A stretch of 64,000 bases of DNA from Saliterribacillus persicus (GTDB taxonomy: Bacteria > Bacillota > Bacilli > Bacillales > Amphibacillaceae). The notes beneath the pieces are model-generated. The model saw nothing but the letters and a program-made list of their open reading frames with translations. It made no database searches and was not told where the DNA came from. Numbering within the stretch: position 1 is the first letter of the stretch; each line of letters opens with the position of its first letter. Of the stretch, positions 18,226-26,866 are shown piece after piece. The translations under genes and the position numbers were made by a program. The stretch is from NCBI RefSeq assembly GCF_003337485.1, contig NZ_QPJJ01000001.1, forward strand, positions 248,001 through 312,000, in the 5' to 3' direction.

Positions 18226-18256
18226 TAGTATACGCTTACATTTAAGTGGATGTCAA
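18226..18256 (-). promoter_or_regulatory. Sigma-A promoter with overlapping cre-like site, second sugar operon
   Basis: On the minus strand TTGACA (18251-18256) and TATACT (18227-18232) are separated by 18 bases. ATGTAAGCGTATACTA (18226-18241) overlaps the -10 box and matches the cre consensus at 15 of 16 positions by my reading. This placement would let CcpA block transcription when preferred sugars are present. It shares the string TTACATTTA with the palindrome region of the first operon. Confidence 0.7.
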
Positions 18257-18365
18257 TGGTTATTTTAGTTTTTATTGTTTTAATACTGATTTTATGTATT
18301 AAATAAAATGATAAGCATAATATATAGTTTAGGAAAACAATACTTACCTATATCCACTCCATTTT

Positions 18366-18415
18366 CACAAAATAAAAAGGTAGTGCAGCTACTTTTAAGT
18401 ATAGCTGGACTACCT
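18366..18415 (-). terminator. Intrinsic terminator after the winged-helix regulator gene
   Basis: A 14-bp stem with one mismatch (18378-18391 with 18402-18415), followed on the minus strand by TTTTTATTTT. It ends transcription from the regulator gene at 18504-19430 before the second sugar operon's promoter. Confidence 0.8.
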
Positions 18416-18503
18416 CATTAAAATGCCAATAGGTCTTCAAAACAAGTATTCACCACACTCATCCACTTACAAGAAGATACCTATTCTATGAAAACCTTTT
18501 AAA

Positions 18504-19430
18504 CTATTCGTAAATAACTTTCATTTTAATATCTTGTGCATAATCACCAAATTCACGACCAAATATATTCATTCCACCCTTATGAACAGCATCCTCTTTA
18601 ATTCCAATTCTAAAGGAGATATGTTCATTTTCAACTATATTTATATCACTTAAATTTTTACTCGTGAGTTGGAAATCATCTAACATCGTATTTTCATTCG
18701 TTATTTTCCATGTTTTCATCGTACCGTATTGTGTACTTGTACTTTCAGCCCAATACTTAGGATTTAATTTGCCAGGGCGATCCCCATAGTCACCTGGACT
18801 AGTCCAAGTTCCGACATCTACACCATTAACCCATACAGTAATATCTGAAGGCCAATTATGATCATAGTTCGGTGCTTCTGAACAAATCTCTAATGAAAAT
18901 TGAATTTCCTTTATTTTCGCATCCGCCTTTAAAACGAAAGGAAATTTATACTCTAAGAAACCCTTTCTTGTCCAAATTAATTGGGCCCCCATCCGTTCAG
19001 GATTATAGAAATATACTGGTGCGTCGTCTGGAATAATAAACTTCTCTTGATTTGCCATTCCGCAAGTTGGAGCGACTTGAAAGTCCACATATTGTCCGAT
19101 CGGCATTTCAACTTCATAGGTTTCTGAGAGTTGATCTCCTTTTTTGTCCAATATATTTAATAAGATGTGTATGTCATCATAGTTTCTAGTACATACTTTC
19201 ATAGCACCTCTGCTCGCTGGCCTTAATTCAGTTTGGATCAACATGGCTTCTTCTAGTACTTTAACATGAGATGCAGCTGTTGATACCGGAATTTGCAAGG
19301 TTTCCGACAACTGATGTATATTTAAATTATCTTTGCTCAATAAATCGAGAATACTTATTCGCACTTTGGATGATAAAGCATGTGCTATCTTGCTCAACAA
19401 ATCCGGTTCATTAATAGACAATTCTAACAA
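18504..19430 (-). CDS. ArsR/winged-helix regulator with long C-terminal ligand-like domain
   Basis: A 308-residue protein. Residues 10-90 form an ArsR-type winged helix (KVRISILDLLSKDNLNIHQL; recognition region TLQIPVSTAASHVKVLEEAM). Residues 110-308 are a beta-rich domain with many aromatic residues (ITVWVNGVDVGTWTSPGDYG) resembling carbohydrate/galactose-binding folds rather than a metal site; the ArsR metal-binding Cys are absent. The likely role is a cytoplasmic repressor sensing a sugar and controlling the adjacent second ABC/GH2 operon. The start is TTG with AGGGGG about eight bases upstream. The ligand is inference. Confidence 0.75.
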   Translation of the reverse strand: MLELSINEPDLLSKIAHALSSKVRISILDLLSKDNLNIHQLSETLQIPVSTAASHVKVLEEAMLIQTELRPASRGAMKVCTRNYDDIHILLNILDKKGDQLSETYEVEMPIGQYVDFQVAPTCGMANQEKFIIPDDAPVYFYNPERMGAQLIWTRKGFLEYKFPFVLKADAKIKEIQFSLEICSEAPNYDHNWPSDITVWVNGVDVGTWTSPGDYGDRPGKLNPKYWAESTSTQYGTMKTWKITNENTMLDDFQLTSKNLSDINIVENEHISFRIGIKEDAVHKGGMNIFGREFGDYAQDIKMKVIYE

Positions 19431-19706
19431 AATAGTTCCCCCTAGTAATTTACTACAATCTTTAAGTTCTACCTTAAATATAAACTAAAATCATGATTTA
19501 ATCCATGATTTTTGTTTGTATTTGATTAATATTTTATGAAATCTGTTTTATACAAGGTTTTATGTGTGGTTGACCATAGGATTTAAAACTATGTACTATT
19601 ATTAATCGGGTGTTTCATACTTCTTCTAACTTCACTATTACAATTCCCACTCAACTTCACATATTGTTATAATGAAAGAACAAATTCTAATTGAAAAGGT
19701 GTTTAC

Positions 19707-20780
19707 ATGAATATATGCTTCCGAGTTGATGCTTCAACTATAATTGGTACAGGACATGTGATGCGTTGCTTAACTCTTGCTGAAGAGTTAAAAAAGAATA
19801 ATCATAATGTAACGTTTATTTCCAGACTACATAAAGGTAATCTAAATCATTTGATAACACAAAAAGGATTTCAAGTTTTTAACCTTAAAGAGGCACCAAA
19901 CAATAATATTGTAAATGAAACTCCTAAACACGCAGCATGGTTAAGTGTTACACAAGAGCAAGATGCGAATGAAACACGGCACCTATTAGCTTCAAGTGGT
20001 ATACAATTTGATTGGGTAATAATTGATCATTACGCCATAGATATAACCTGGCAAAAGGAAATACGTACAATAATTCCAAACATTATGGTCATAGACGATC
20101 TCGCTGACCGTGCGCATAATTGTGATCTATTGTTAGATCAGAACTATTATCTGAATGCAAATAGCAGGTATACAAATCTAGTTCCCTCTAACTGCAGACT
20201 ATTATTAGGGCCTAAATATGCATTATTACGCGATGAGTTTATAAATCTTCATAATACACAAAAGAAAAAGAACAACAATCCAACAGCATTAATCTTTTAC
20301 GGTGGTAGTGATCCTACAAATGAAACCCTTAAAGCAATAAATGCTATAAAAGACAAAAAGATCGATGCGCATGTAGTGGTTGGACCATCTAACCCAAATA
20401 AAGAAGAGATAGAAAGAAGTTGCAAGCAACAAAACATTACTTTTCATTACAACATTAATTACATGGCAAAGCTTATGCATGAAGTAGATTTTTCTATTTG
20501 TGCAGGTGGAAGCACAACTTGGGAAAGGTACTGTCTCGGCACCCCAGCAATAGTAACTGCTGTTGCATATAATCAGATTGAACTTTGTGAAAATGCAAGT
20601 CTATTAGCGATCGATTATTACCTTGGTCAATATGATACGATCACTCAAGCAACCATACAAAATGAGATAGATTTATTGCTACAAAGGGATAATCTCTCCG
20701 ATTTAAGTGAAAAAGCTAAAAAACAAGTAGATGGTAAGGGGAAACAACGTGTGATTGAATTGCTCAAGACACTGAATTAA
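19707..20780 (+). CDS. pseG: UDP-2,4-diacetamido-2,4,6-trideoxy-beta-L-altropyranose hydrolase
   Basis: A 357-residue GT-B-fold hydrolase of the PseG/SpsG family: the N-terminus VDASTIIGTGHVMRCLTLAEEL is diagnostic, with the catalytic His in the GTGHVMRC loop; the UDP-binding C-terminal part has FSICAGGSTTWERYCLGTP. PseG removes UDP to free the altropyranose for PseI in pseudaminic acid synthesis. It is the only pse enzyme on the plus strand, convergent with the other five. ATG follows AAAAGGTG; a TATAAT at 19668-19673 is a possible -10 box. Length is normal. Confidence 0.88.
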   Translation: MNICFRVDASTIIGTGHVMRCLTLAEELKKNNHNVTFISRLHKGNLNHLITQKGFQVFNLKEAPNNNIVNETPKHAAWLSVTQEQDANETRHLLASSGIQFDWVIIDHYAIDITWQKEIRTIIPNIMVIDDLADRAHNCDLLLDQNYYLNANSRYTNLVPSNCRLLLGPKYALLRDEFINLHNTQKKKNNNPTALIFYGGSDPTNETLKAINAIKDKKIDAHVVVGPSNPNKEEIERSCKQQNITFHYNINYMAKLMHEVDFSICAGGSTTWERYCLGTPAIVTAVAYNQIELCENASLLAIDYYLGQYDTITQATIQNEIDLLLQRDNLSDLSEKAKKQVDGKGKQRVIELLKTLN

Positions 20781-20783
20781 AGT

Positions 20784-20833
20784 AAGCGTCAAATAACGTA
20801 TTATACAAAATAAGGATAATGGCGGTTTTCGTT
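20784..20833 (+). repeat. Diverged copy of AAGCGTCAAATAAC inverted-repeat element (copy A)
   Basis: Four bases after the pseG stop is AAGCGTCAAATAAC, then ATTAT, then ATAATGG, the same order as in the perfect inverted repeat at 28689-28742, but with the right arm diverged. I infer two copies of one small dispersed element. The rest of the 325-base gap up to the methylase start shows nothing recognisable beyond AT-rich sequence. Confidence 0.5.
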
Positions 20834-21105
20834 AACTGTTTATGTATTTAAGGAGTTCATAAAAAAACCTGCGTCAAAAAAGCTATTAGATTTTATAAAT
20901 AAAGATTAAAATCGTGCTTTGCTGCACTTTCTTTTTATAATTTTCTTGAAGTTAATACTTGAAGTATACAAGCCCTTATTATCAATTCGACATAAGTTGA
21001 CAACTGTCTAAATGCAAAAATTTGATACAATTCCCTAGTAAGTACTCATGTCTTTTACTAGTATTCTCTGTTAAAATAGAGGAAATATGATAGGTGGTGA
21101 CAAAA

Positions 21106-21720
21106 ATGCCAGAATTTAAAACAGAACAGGAAAAGTTTTGGGCAGGCGAATTTGGAAAAAATTATATAAATAGAAATACAGACTATTTAGGAAATATCCC
21201 ATTGTTTTCAAAAATATTCTCTAAAACAAATAACGTAACATCGATTATTGAATTAGGGGCAAATATTGGTCTTAATCTTAAAGCAATAAAAACTGTTTTA
21301 CCTAATACTGATTTATCTGCAGTAGAAATTAGCAGTGATGCAGTAAAAGAGTTAGAACAAATTGAAGACTTAAATGTTTATAATGAATCATTATTGGACT
21401 TTAATGTGGATTATAAACGTGATTTTGTTTTGATTAAAGGTGTACTTATACATATAAATCCTGATTTCTTAGATGAAGTATATGATTTACTATACAATCT
21501 AACAGACAAATATATTTGTATTGCTGAATATTATAACCCCACACCTGTTGGAGTAAATTATAGGGGACATGAGGATAAGTTGTTTAAAAGAGACTTTGCA
21601 GGAGAAGTTCTTGATAAATTTGATGACTTAGAGCTAGTTGACTACGGATTTGTATATCACAGAGATAATAACTTCCCACAAGATGATATAACATGGTTTT
21701 TATTAAAAAAAACTAGATAA
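21106..21720 (+). CDS. Pseudaminic acid biosynthesis-associated methylase
   Basis: A 204-residue class I SAM methyltransferase. The N-terminus FKTEQEKFWAGEFGKNYINR is characteristic of the small methylase family linked to pseudaminic acid clusters; the SAM motif I is IELGANIGLNLKAI and motif post-I contains LSAVEIS. It probably O- or N-methylates a nonulosonic acid sugar or its acceptor. The start is ATG 21106, with AGGTGGTG nine bases upstream; an earlier in-frame GTG (21094) lacks a site. It follows pseG on the same strand and shares a terminator with pseI. Confidence 0.82.
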   Translation: MPEFKTEQEKFWAGEFGKNYINRNTDYLGNIPLFSKIFSKTNNVTSIIELGANIGLNLKAIKTVLPNTDLSAVEISSDAVKELEQIEDLNVYNESLLDFNVDYKRDFVLIKGVLIHINPDFLDEVYDLLYNLTDKYICIAEYYNPTPVGVNYRGHEDKLFKRDFAGEVLDKFDDLELVDYGFVYHRDNNFPQDDITWFLLKKTR

Positions 21721-21764
21721 CTCCACAAATCAAAACCTTCATTACTGTTAATATCGTAAGCGTG

Positions 21765-21801
21765 AAAAAGCCCAGACCTGAATAATAGGTGTGGGCTTTT
21801 T
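21765..21801. terminator. Bidirectional terminator between methylase and pseI
   Basis: A 15-bp stem with one mismatch, AAAAAGCCCAGACCT (21765-21779) and AGGTGTGGGCTTTTT (21787-21801), gives a T-run on both strands. It serves the converging methylase (plus) and pseI (minus) transcripts. Confidence 0.88.
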
Positions 21802-21833
21802 GATGCCTACGAATGAGTCACTATTATACTTAT

Positions 21834-22880
21834 TTATAAAAAATTAATGCGATCTCCAACTTGATAGTCTTTCTGAGATTCTTTTCCTAATAGACTTTTA
21901 TAATATTTAGGCTTCAATCCATATCCTGGGCGCACAATTCTTATATTATCAGGGGAATACTTTTCACCTTTTTTAATATCCTTAGCTGCATAGATAGAGC
22001 GTCTAAATTGCAAGGATTTTTCTTCAGCTTTCGTTGGACCATATGTTACTGATCCAATAGCTTTCCACGCACGTGTAGTCTCTTCAACTAATGCTGTCAT
22101 TTCATGAGGTTCCATTGAAAATGCAGCATCCACTCCTCCTTCAGAACGGTCGAGCACAAAATGCTTTTCGATTACAGTAGCTCCGAGTGCAACACTTGCT
22201 ACAGATACACCGGTTCCCATTGTATGATCAGATAAACCAACCTGACAGTTAAATAGTTCTTTCATATGTGGGATGGTAGAAATGTTAGTATTCTCTGGTG
22301 TTGCAGGATAGGTACTCGTGCATTTTAAAAGTACGATATCCTTACAACCTGCTGCTCTAGCTGCACGTACTGTTTCATCTAGTTCAGCAACCGTTGCCAT
22401 CCCTGTTGATATAATCATAGGTTTACCCGTAGCAGCAACTTTTTCAATTAATGGAATATCATTATTTTCAAAGGAAGCTATTTTATAAAAGGGTGTATCT
22501 AGCTCTTCTAAAAAGTCCACTGCCGTTTCATCAAAGGGGGTACTAAATGGAATTAGTCCAAGCTCTCTAGCTCTTGTAAATATAGGTTCGTGCCATTCCC
22601 ATGGTGTGTATGCTTTACTATATAAATCATATAGAGATTCCCCGTCCCACAAGCTTTTAGGATCATTGATGACAAAATCTCCACTTTTTACATTTAACGT
22701 TAACGTATCAGCTGTGTATGTTTGTATTTTTAAAGCATCAGCTCCTGTTTGTGCAGCTTCTTCGACAATTTCCAATGCTTTATCTAAAGATTGATTATGA
22801 TTACCAGACATTTCAGCTATGATGAAGGGTTTATGGTTCTCACCAATTAAATAATCACCAATACGTATCTCTTTAGCCAT
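21834..22880 (-). CDS. pseI: Pseudaminic acid synthase
   Basis: A 348-residue NeuB-family enzyme: TIM barrel (about 1-285; FIIAEMSGNHNQSLDKALEI, KIQTYTADTL, STGMATVAELDETV, GLSDHTMGTGVSVASVALGA) and a C-terminal SAF/antifreeze-like domain (about 290-348; RSIYAAKDIKKGEKYSPDNI). It condenses the free 2,4-diacetamido sugar from PseG with phosphoenolpyruvate to give pseudaminic acid. GNHNQ is the form usual in PseI. Its start overlaps the end of pseH by 8 bases, so translation is coupled. Last gene of the minus-strand pse operon. Confidence 0.9.
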   Translation of the reverse strand: MAKEIRIGDYLIGENHKPFIIAEMSGNHNQSLDKALEIVEEAAQTGADALKIQTYTADTLTLNVKSGDFVINDPKSLWDGESLYDLYSKAYTPWEWHEPIFTRARELGLIPFSTPFDETAVDFLEELDTPFYKIASFENNDIPLIEKVAATGKPMIISTGMATVAELDETVRAARAAGCKDIVLLKCTSTYPATPENTNISTIPHMKELFNCQVGLSDHTMGTGVSVASVALGATVIEKHFVLDRSEGGVDAAFSMEPHEMTALVEETTRAWKAIGSVTYGPTKAEEKSLQFRRSIYAAKDIKKGEKYSPDNIRIVRPGYGLKPKYYKSLLGKESQKDYQVGDRINFL

Positions 22881-23418
22881 TCATGTATCCCTCCGCTAGC
22901 CTTGATTTGTTTTGATTCCAGTGATAATTAAACTGTGCAAATAAAAAAACATCTATATACCTATCATTTCTCCAAATTTGCTCTTGTAGTATTCCCTCTT
23001 GTTTAAAACCAAGTTTACGGTGGAATTCAAGAGATTTTTCGTTTAAATCTAATACCTGAGCCGATAATTTCCTAATCTTTAATTCATCAAAAATGTAATT
23101 TAAAGCATGATAGGCAAGTAAGGTCCCTAAACCTTTTCGGTAGGCATCGCCAATATAAAAGCCCCATTCAGCCGTACCATGGAGCTTATCTATCTTGTTT
23201 AATTGCACGACACCTCTTGGTTCATTACTTTCTACAAATAATTTTATAACATCTGTTTCCTTATTTGTTAAAGATTCAAACCATTTTAAGTGGTTTTCCC
23301 ATTCAATTTCACGATCATTAAACATTAAATTACGTATTTCAGGTTTGTTTCTCCAAGTTAGAATAATCTCCAAGTCATCTTTTGTAACAGGACGTAAATA
23401 ACTCTCCATATTCATCAC
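22873..23418 (-). CDS. pseH: UDP-4-amino-4,6-dideoxy-N-acetyl-beta-L-altrosamine N-acetyltransferase
   Basis: A 181-residue GNAT acetyltransferase with LRPVTKDDLEIILTWRNKPE at the N-terminus and the acetyl-CoA motif A region around AYRKGLGTLLAYHALNYIF. Within a pse cluster this is the PseH step, N-acetylating the 4-amino group made by PseC. GTG start immediately after the pseF TAA, with AAAAAGG inside the end of pseF; ATG at 23415 is equally placed. The operon position between pseF and pseI supports the assignment. Confidence 0.82.
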   Translation of the reverse strand: MMNMESYLRPVTKDDLEIILTWRNKPEIRNLMFNDREIEWENHLKWFESLTNKETDVIKLFVESNEPRGVVQLNKIDKLHGTAEWGFYIGDAYRKGLGTLLAYHALNYIFDELKIRKLSAQVLDLNEKSLEFHRKLGFKQEGILQEQIWRNDRYIDVFLFAQFNYHWNQNKSRLAEGYMNG

Positions 23419-24150
23419 TTAAACCTTTTTCTGCTTTATTTCTGCATTTATTTTTAACCAATCCTTATTTTCATTTAGCAATTTAACGATATCATCATAT
23501 GTAAAGTTCGGATTGTTCTTATATAAAACATCTATTATTTTTTCAATTAATAAAAAATCTTCTTTCGTATCAACCGTTAAACGGAGATCACTATGATCAT
23601 CTTCACCAAATACATGCCCAATACGAAACTGTGATGGATTTTGATAGATATACGGCGTTACGTGTTCTTTCTCAGATGCTAGCTCAGCCTTCTTAAAAGC
23701 TGCTTCCAAAGCGTCAAAAGAAAAGACTTCTGTATCAAAACCGCGAGGAAAAGTTCGTTTATGCGTATTAGATACATAATCAAAATCAGTCTGGTTATCC
23801 AGGTAGTATTGAATATTCGTATCAATAACGACAGGATCAATAACAGGACAGTCAGAAGTTAACCTAACAACCACATCTGCTTTATGTATGTTGGCTGCTT
23901 CATAATATCTTGATAACACATCATTTTCTGATCCGCGGTAATAGGAAATAGATAACCTTTCACAAAAATCTATAATCAGTTCGTCAGCTTCGTTAGTTGT
24001 AGTTGCAATAACAATTTCATCAATTAATTTAGAGCGTTTAACACGCTCTATCTGATATTCCAATAAAGGTTTGTCTAGTACTTTTTTTAATACCTTGCCA
24101 GGGAGCCTTGTCGATCCCATTCGCGCCTGTATAATTGCTACAACCTTCAT
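23419..24150 (-). CDS. pseF: CMP-pseudaminic acid synthetase-type cytidylyltransferase (SpsF/PseF-like)
   Basis: A 243-residue nucleotidyltransferase opening with VVAIIQARMGSTRLPGKVL, the nucleotide-binding loop of the SpsF/NeuA-like family; VVRLTSDCPVIDP holds the metal-binding Asp. It activates pseudaminic acid with CTP so it can be transferred. Sequence is closer to Bacillus SpsF (COG1861) than to the campylobacter PseF, so the name rests partly on operon context. AGGTGA precedes the ATG; abuts pseH. Confidence 0.8.
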   Translation of the reverse strand: MKVVAIIQARMGSTRLPGKVLKKVLDKPLLEYQIERVKRSKLIDEIVIATTTNEADELIIDFCERLSISYYRGSENDVLSRYYEAANIHKADVVVRLTSDCPVIDPVVIDTNIQYYLDNQTDFDYVSNTHKRTFPRGFDTEVFSFDALEAAFKKAELASEKEHVTPYIYQNPSQFRIGHVFGEDDHSDLRLTVDTKEDFLLIEKIIDVLYKNNPNFTYDDIVKLLNENKDWLKINAEIKQKKV

Positions 24151-24158
24151 AAATTCAC

Positions 24159-25328
24159 CTACCCTATTTGGTGTTCTTTAATTAATCCTTTAACAGTATC
24201 GATTACATATTGCACATCTTCATTCGTCATCGTTGGAAACAATGGTAAGGAAATAGTCTGTTCATACAAATCTTCTGCTATCGGATAGTCACCTTTTTTA
24301 TATCCCAGTTCTTGATAATATGGTTGTAAATGTACTGGTATATAATGAACATTTACCCCGATATTTGCTTGTCTTAATTCTTCAAAAAACTGCTTTCGAT
24401 CAATCGATAGCAAGTCTTTCTTTAATTGAATAACATACAAATGCCAGCTAGAATCCCCATCAGTATGTTGAAACGGAGTGATAAGTTCATTCAAGCTACG
24501 AAATGCCTTATTATATTGACCAACTATCTCCCTACGTCTTTCAATAAACCCTTCTAACTTATCCAATTGGCTTGAGCCTAATGCAGCTTGTATATCGGTA
24601 ATTCGATAGTTATATCCTAAAAATTGCATTTCATAGTACCACGGACCATCATTTTCATTTAATAAGGAGGGGTCGCGCGTAATTCCGTGTGTACGAAACT
24701 GGTGTAATTTTTCGTATAAATCCTTATTATCTGTAGTGATCATTCCACCTTCCCCAGTAGTAATATGTTTTACGGGATGAAAGCTAAACATTGTCATATC
24801 AGCAATGGAACCCACTTTAGAGTCTTTATACGTAGCACCTATTGCATGTGCTGCATCTTCAATTACAATTAAATTGTGCTCTTTTGCGAGTTCCATAATT
24901 TCATCTAAGTTACAAGGCTGACCAGTAAAGTCAACCGGTAATATTGCTTTCGTATTTCCATTAATCTTTTTGCGAATTCCATCTGGGTCAATATTATATG
25001 TCTCTGGATCAATGTCCGCAAAGACTGGTTTTGCCCCTTGATACAAGACACAGTTAGCACTAGCCACAAAGGTCATAGGTGTTGTGATTACTTCATCGCC
25101 ATTACCTACACATGCAGCAAAGCATGCTGCATGTAATGCAGCTGTACCATTTGAAAAGGCGACCGCATATTTAGCACCAACATAGTCAGCAACTTTCGCT
25201 TCAAACTTTTCTACCTCTGGCCCTGTTGTAAGATAATCACTTTTTAAAACATCCACAACTGCTTGAATATCATCTTCATCAATAGATTGACGGCCGTAAG
25301 GAATAAACGGGTGCTTTGAATTCTCCAT
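24159..25328 (-). CDS. pseC: UDP-4-amino-4,6-dideoxy-N-acetyl-beta-L-altrosamine transaminase
   Basis: A 389-residue DegT/DnrJ/EryC1/StrS aminotransferase. The PLP Schiff-base Lys is K187 in MFSFHPVKHITTGEGGM; SNGTAALHAAC binds the cofactor phosphate, and EDAAHAIGA carries the PLP-contacting Asp. It aminates C4 of the PseB product. I prefer ATG 25328, one base after the pseB stop and nine bases after AAAGGTG, to the GTG four codons earlier (25340), which overlaps pseB. Family and neighbours agree; very similar paralogues make other 4-amino sugars. Confidence 0.88.
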   Translation of the reverse strand: MENSKHPFIPYGRQSIDEDDIQAVVDVLKSDYLTTGPEVEKFEAKVADYVGAKYAVAFSNGTAALHAACFAACVGNGDEVITTPMTFVASANCVLYQGAKPVFADIDPETYNIDPDGIRKKINGNTKAILPVDFTGQPCNLDEIMELAKEHNLIVIEDAAHAIGATYKDSKVGSIADMTMFSFHPVKHITTGEGGMITTDNKDLYEKLHQFRTHGITRDPSLLNENDGPWYYEMQFLGYNYRITDIQAALGSSQLDKLEGFIERRREIVGQYNKAFRSLNELITPFQHTDGDSSWHLYVIQLKKDLLSIDRKQFFEELRQANIGVNVHYIPVHLQPYYQELGYKKGDYPIAEDLYEQTISLPLFPTMTNEDVQYVIDTVKGLIKEHQIG

Positions 25329-25329
25329 A

Positions 25330-26313
25330 TTAGCTGTCACCTTTACTTGTTTTCACTAATTCACGTAAGTCTTCTATAGTTAACCAATCATCATTTACAT
25401 TACTCACATAACTAAAGCCATCTTCTAAAACTTTTCCTTGATGGGCAAGGTCTTTATTCCACCAGGGGAATTCTGGCTGAATGACATAATAATCTCCCAT
25501 ATCTAATGTTTTTCGAGCATCATCTTCTGTTATCATTGCTTCGTGGAGTTTTTCACCAGGTCTGATACCAATGAACTCCATTTTGCATTCCGGAGCAATG
25601 GCTTGGGCTAAATCAGTAATATTCATACTTGGAATTTTAGGAATAAATATTTCCCCCCCATGCATTCTCTCAAAATTATCAATAACGAATTCGACAGCTT
25701 GTTCTAAAGTAATCCAAAAACGAGTCATGCGCTCATCTGTAATAGGAATTGTTCCTGTTTCTTTTATCTTCTCAAAGAAAGGAACAACACTACCACGACT
25801 ACCAACTACATTCCCATAACGTACTACTGCAAATGAAGTTTCTTTATCCCCAGCATATGAATTAGCTGCTACAAAAAGCTTGTCTGATGCTAATTTAGTA
25901 GCACCATATAAATTTATCGGATTAGCAGCTTTATCTGTGCTTAAAGCGATGACTTTCTTTACACCTCTATCAATAGCAGCTTCAACAATATTTTGAGCAC
26001 CATTAATATTGGTTTTAACAGCTTCAAAAGGATTGTATTCACATGCCCCCACATGCTTCAGAGCAGCAGCATGCACAACATAATCAACACCATCAAACGC
26101 TCTATATAACCGATCCTTATCACGAACATCGCCTATAAAGAAACGCATACGACTATCAGTAAATTCCTTTTCCATCTCATACTGCTTTAATTCATCTCGG
26201 CTAAATACAATGACTTTGCTTAAATTTGTTGATAATATTCTTTTAATGAATTTCTTACCAAAAGAGCCTGTACCACCTGTTACTAATAATGTTTTATTCT
26301 CGAAGTTCATCAT
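25330..26313 (-). CDS. pseB: UDP-N-acetylglucosamine 4,6-dehydratase (inverting)
   Basis: A 327-residue extended SDR: NAD motif TLLVTGGTGSFGKKFIKRIL, DVRDKDRL, and ALSTDKAANPINLYGATKL, where the inverting dehydratases carry the catalytic Lys. It starts the pseudaminic acid pathway by dehydrating and C5-epimerising UDP-GlcNAc. First gene of the pse operon. ATG 26313 has AAAGGTGG eight bases upstream; GTG 26325 is in frame but has no spacing. B. subtilis SpsM is a related name. Confidence 0.9.
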   Translation of the reverse strand: MMNFENKTLLVTGGTGSFGKKFIKRILSTNLSKVIVFSRDELKQYEMEKEFTDSRMRFFIGDVRDKDRLYRAFDGVDYVVHAAALKHVGACEYNPFEAVKTNINGAQNIVEAAIDRGVKKVIALSTDKAANPINLYGATKLASDKLFVAANSYAGDKETSFAVVRYGNVVGSRGSVVPFFEKIKETGTIPITDERMTRFWITLEQAVEFVIDNFERMHGGEIFIPKIPSMNITDLAQAIAPECKMEFIGIRPGEKLHEAMITEDDARKTLDMGDYYVIQPEFPWWNKDLAHQGKVLEDGFSYVSNVNDDWLTIEDLRELVKTSKGDS

Positions 26314-26866
26314 TCTATTTTCCACCTTTTTAAGAATTAATTAAATCTCTATTCTATAATTTTGATCGGCTAGTTTAGGGAAAAATTAAGTCTGATTTAT
26401 AATTCTTTATTTCCAGTTAAGCTTTTTGTAATGTAAAAAACTTTATTCATATCTCCAGCAATGTATTTCCTAAAGAATATAAACATCTGTTATATTAATT
26501 AATTTTTTAAGCTAAGGATTTCGCTTAATCGTATGAAAGTGTTCATGTAAGGAAGATTAGAGTTTTTATATTTTGGGGTCTCTTTATATAATTCATCATA
26601 TAGCAAGAGTTTTCAGTTACTTTTAAAATTAAAAATCTATGACCTATACTAAAAGCCTAGAATTGCATTTTACTTTTCAGTTAAATAGTACGCTTCTTAT
26701 TTACCATTTTACTTGTCCTTAATTTTATTGTCCACAAGATAAGGGTTATTCAAACTTTTTACCTACTAATTCATATTTCACTTTTCCCTTTATGTAAAAG
26801 ACTTGGTTCAAGTTGCAATTTATAATAACTTAAACTTAAAAATTAATTGGTTTCAGTTTATGGTAA
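26314..26866. other. Intergenic stretch without a recognised feature
   Basis: About 550 AT-rich bases upstream of pseB. They must contain the pse operon promoter, but I could not identify convincing hexamers. No frame of useful length or clear hairpin was seen. Confidence 0.5.
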
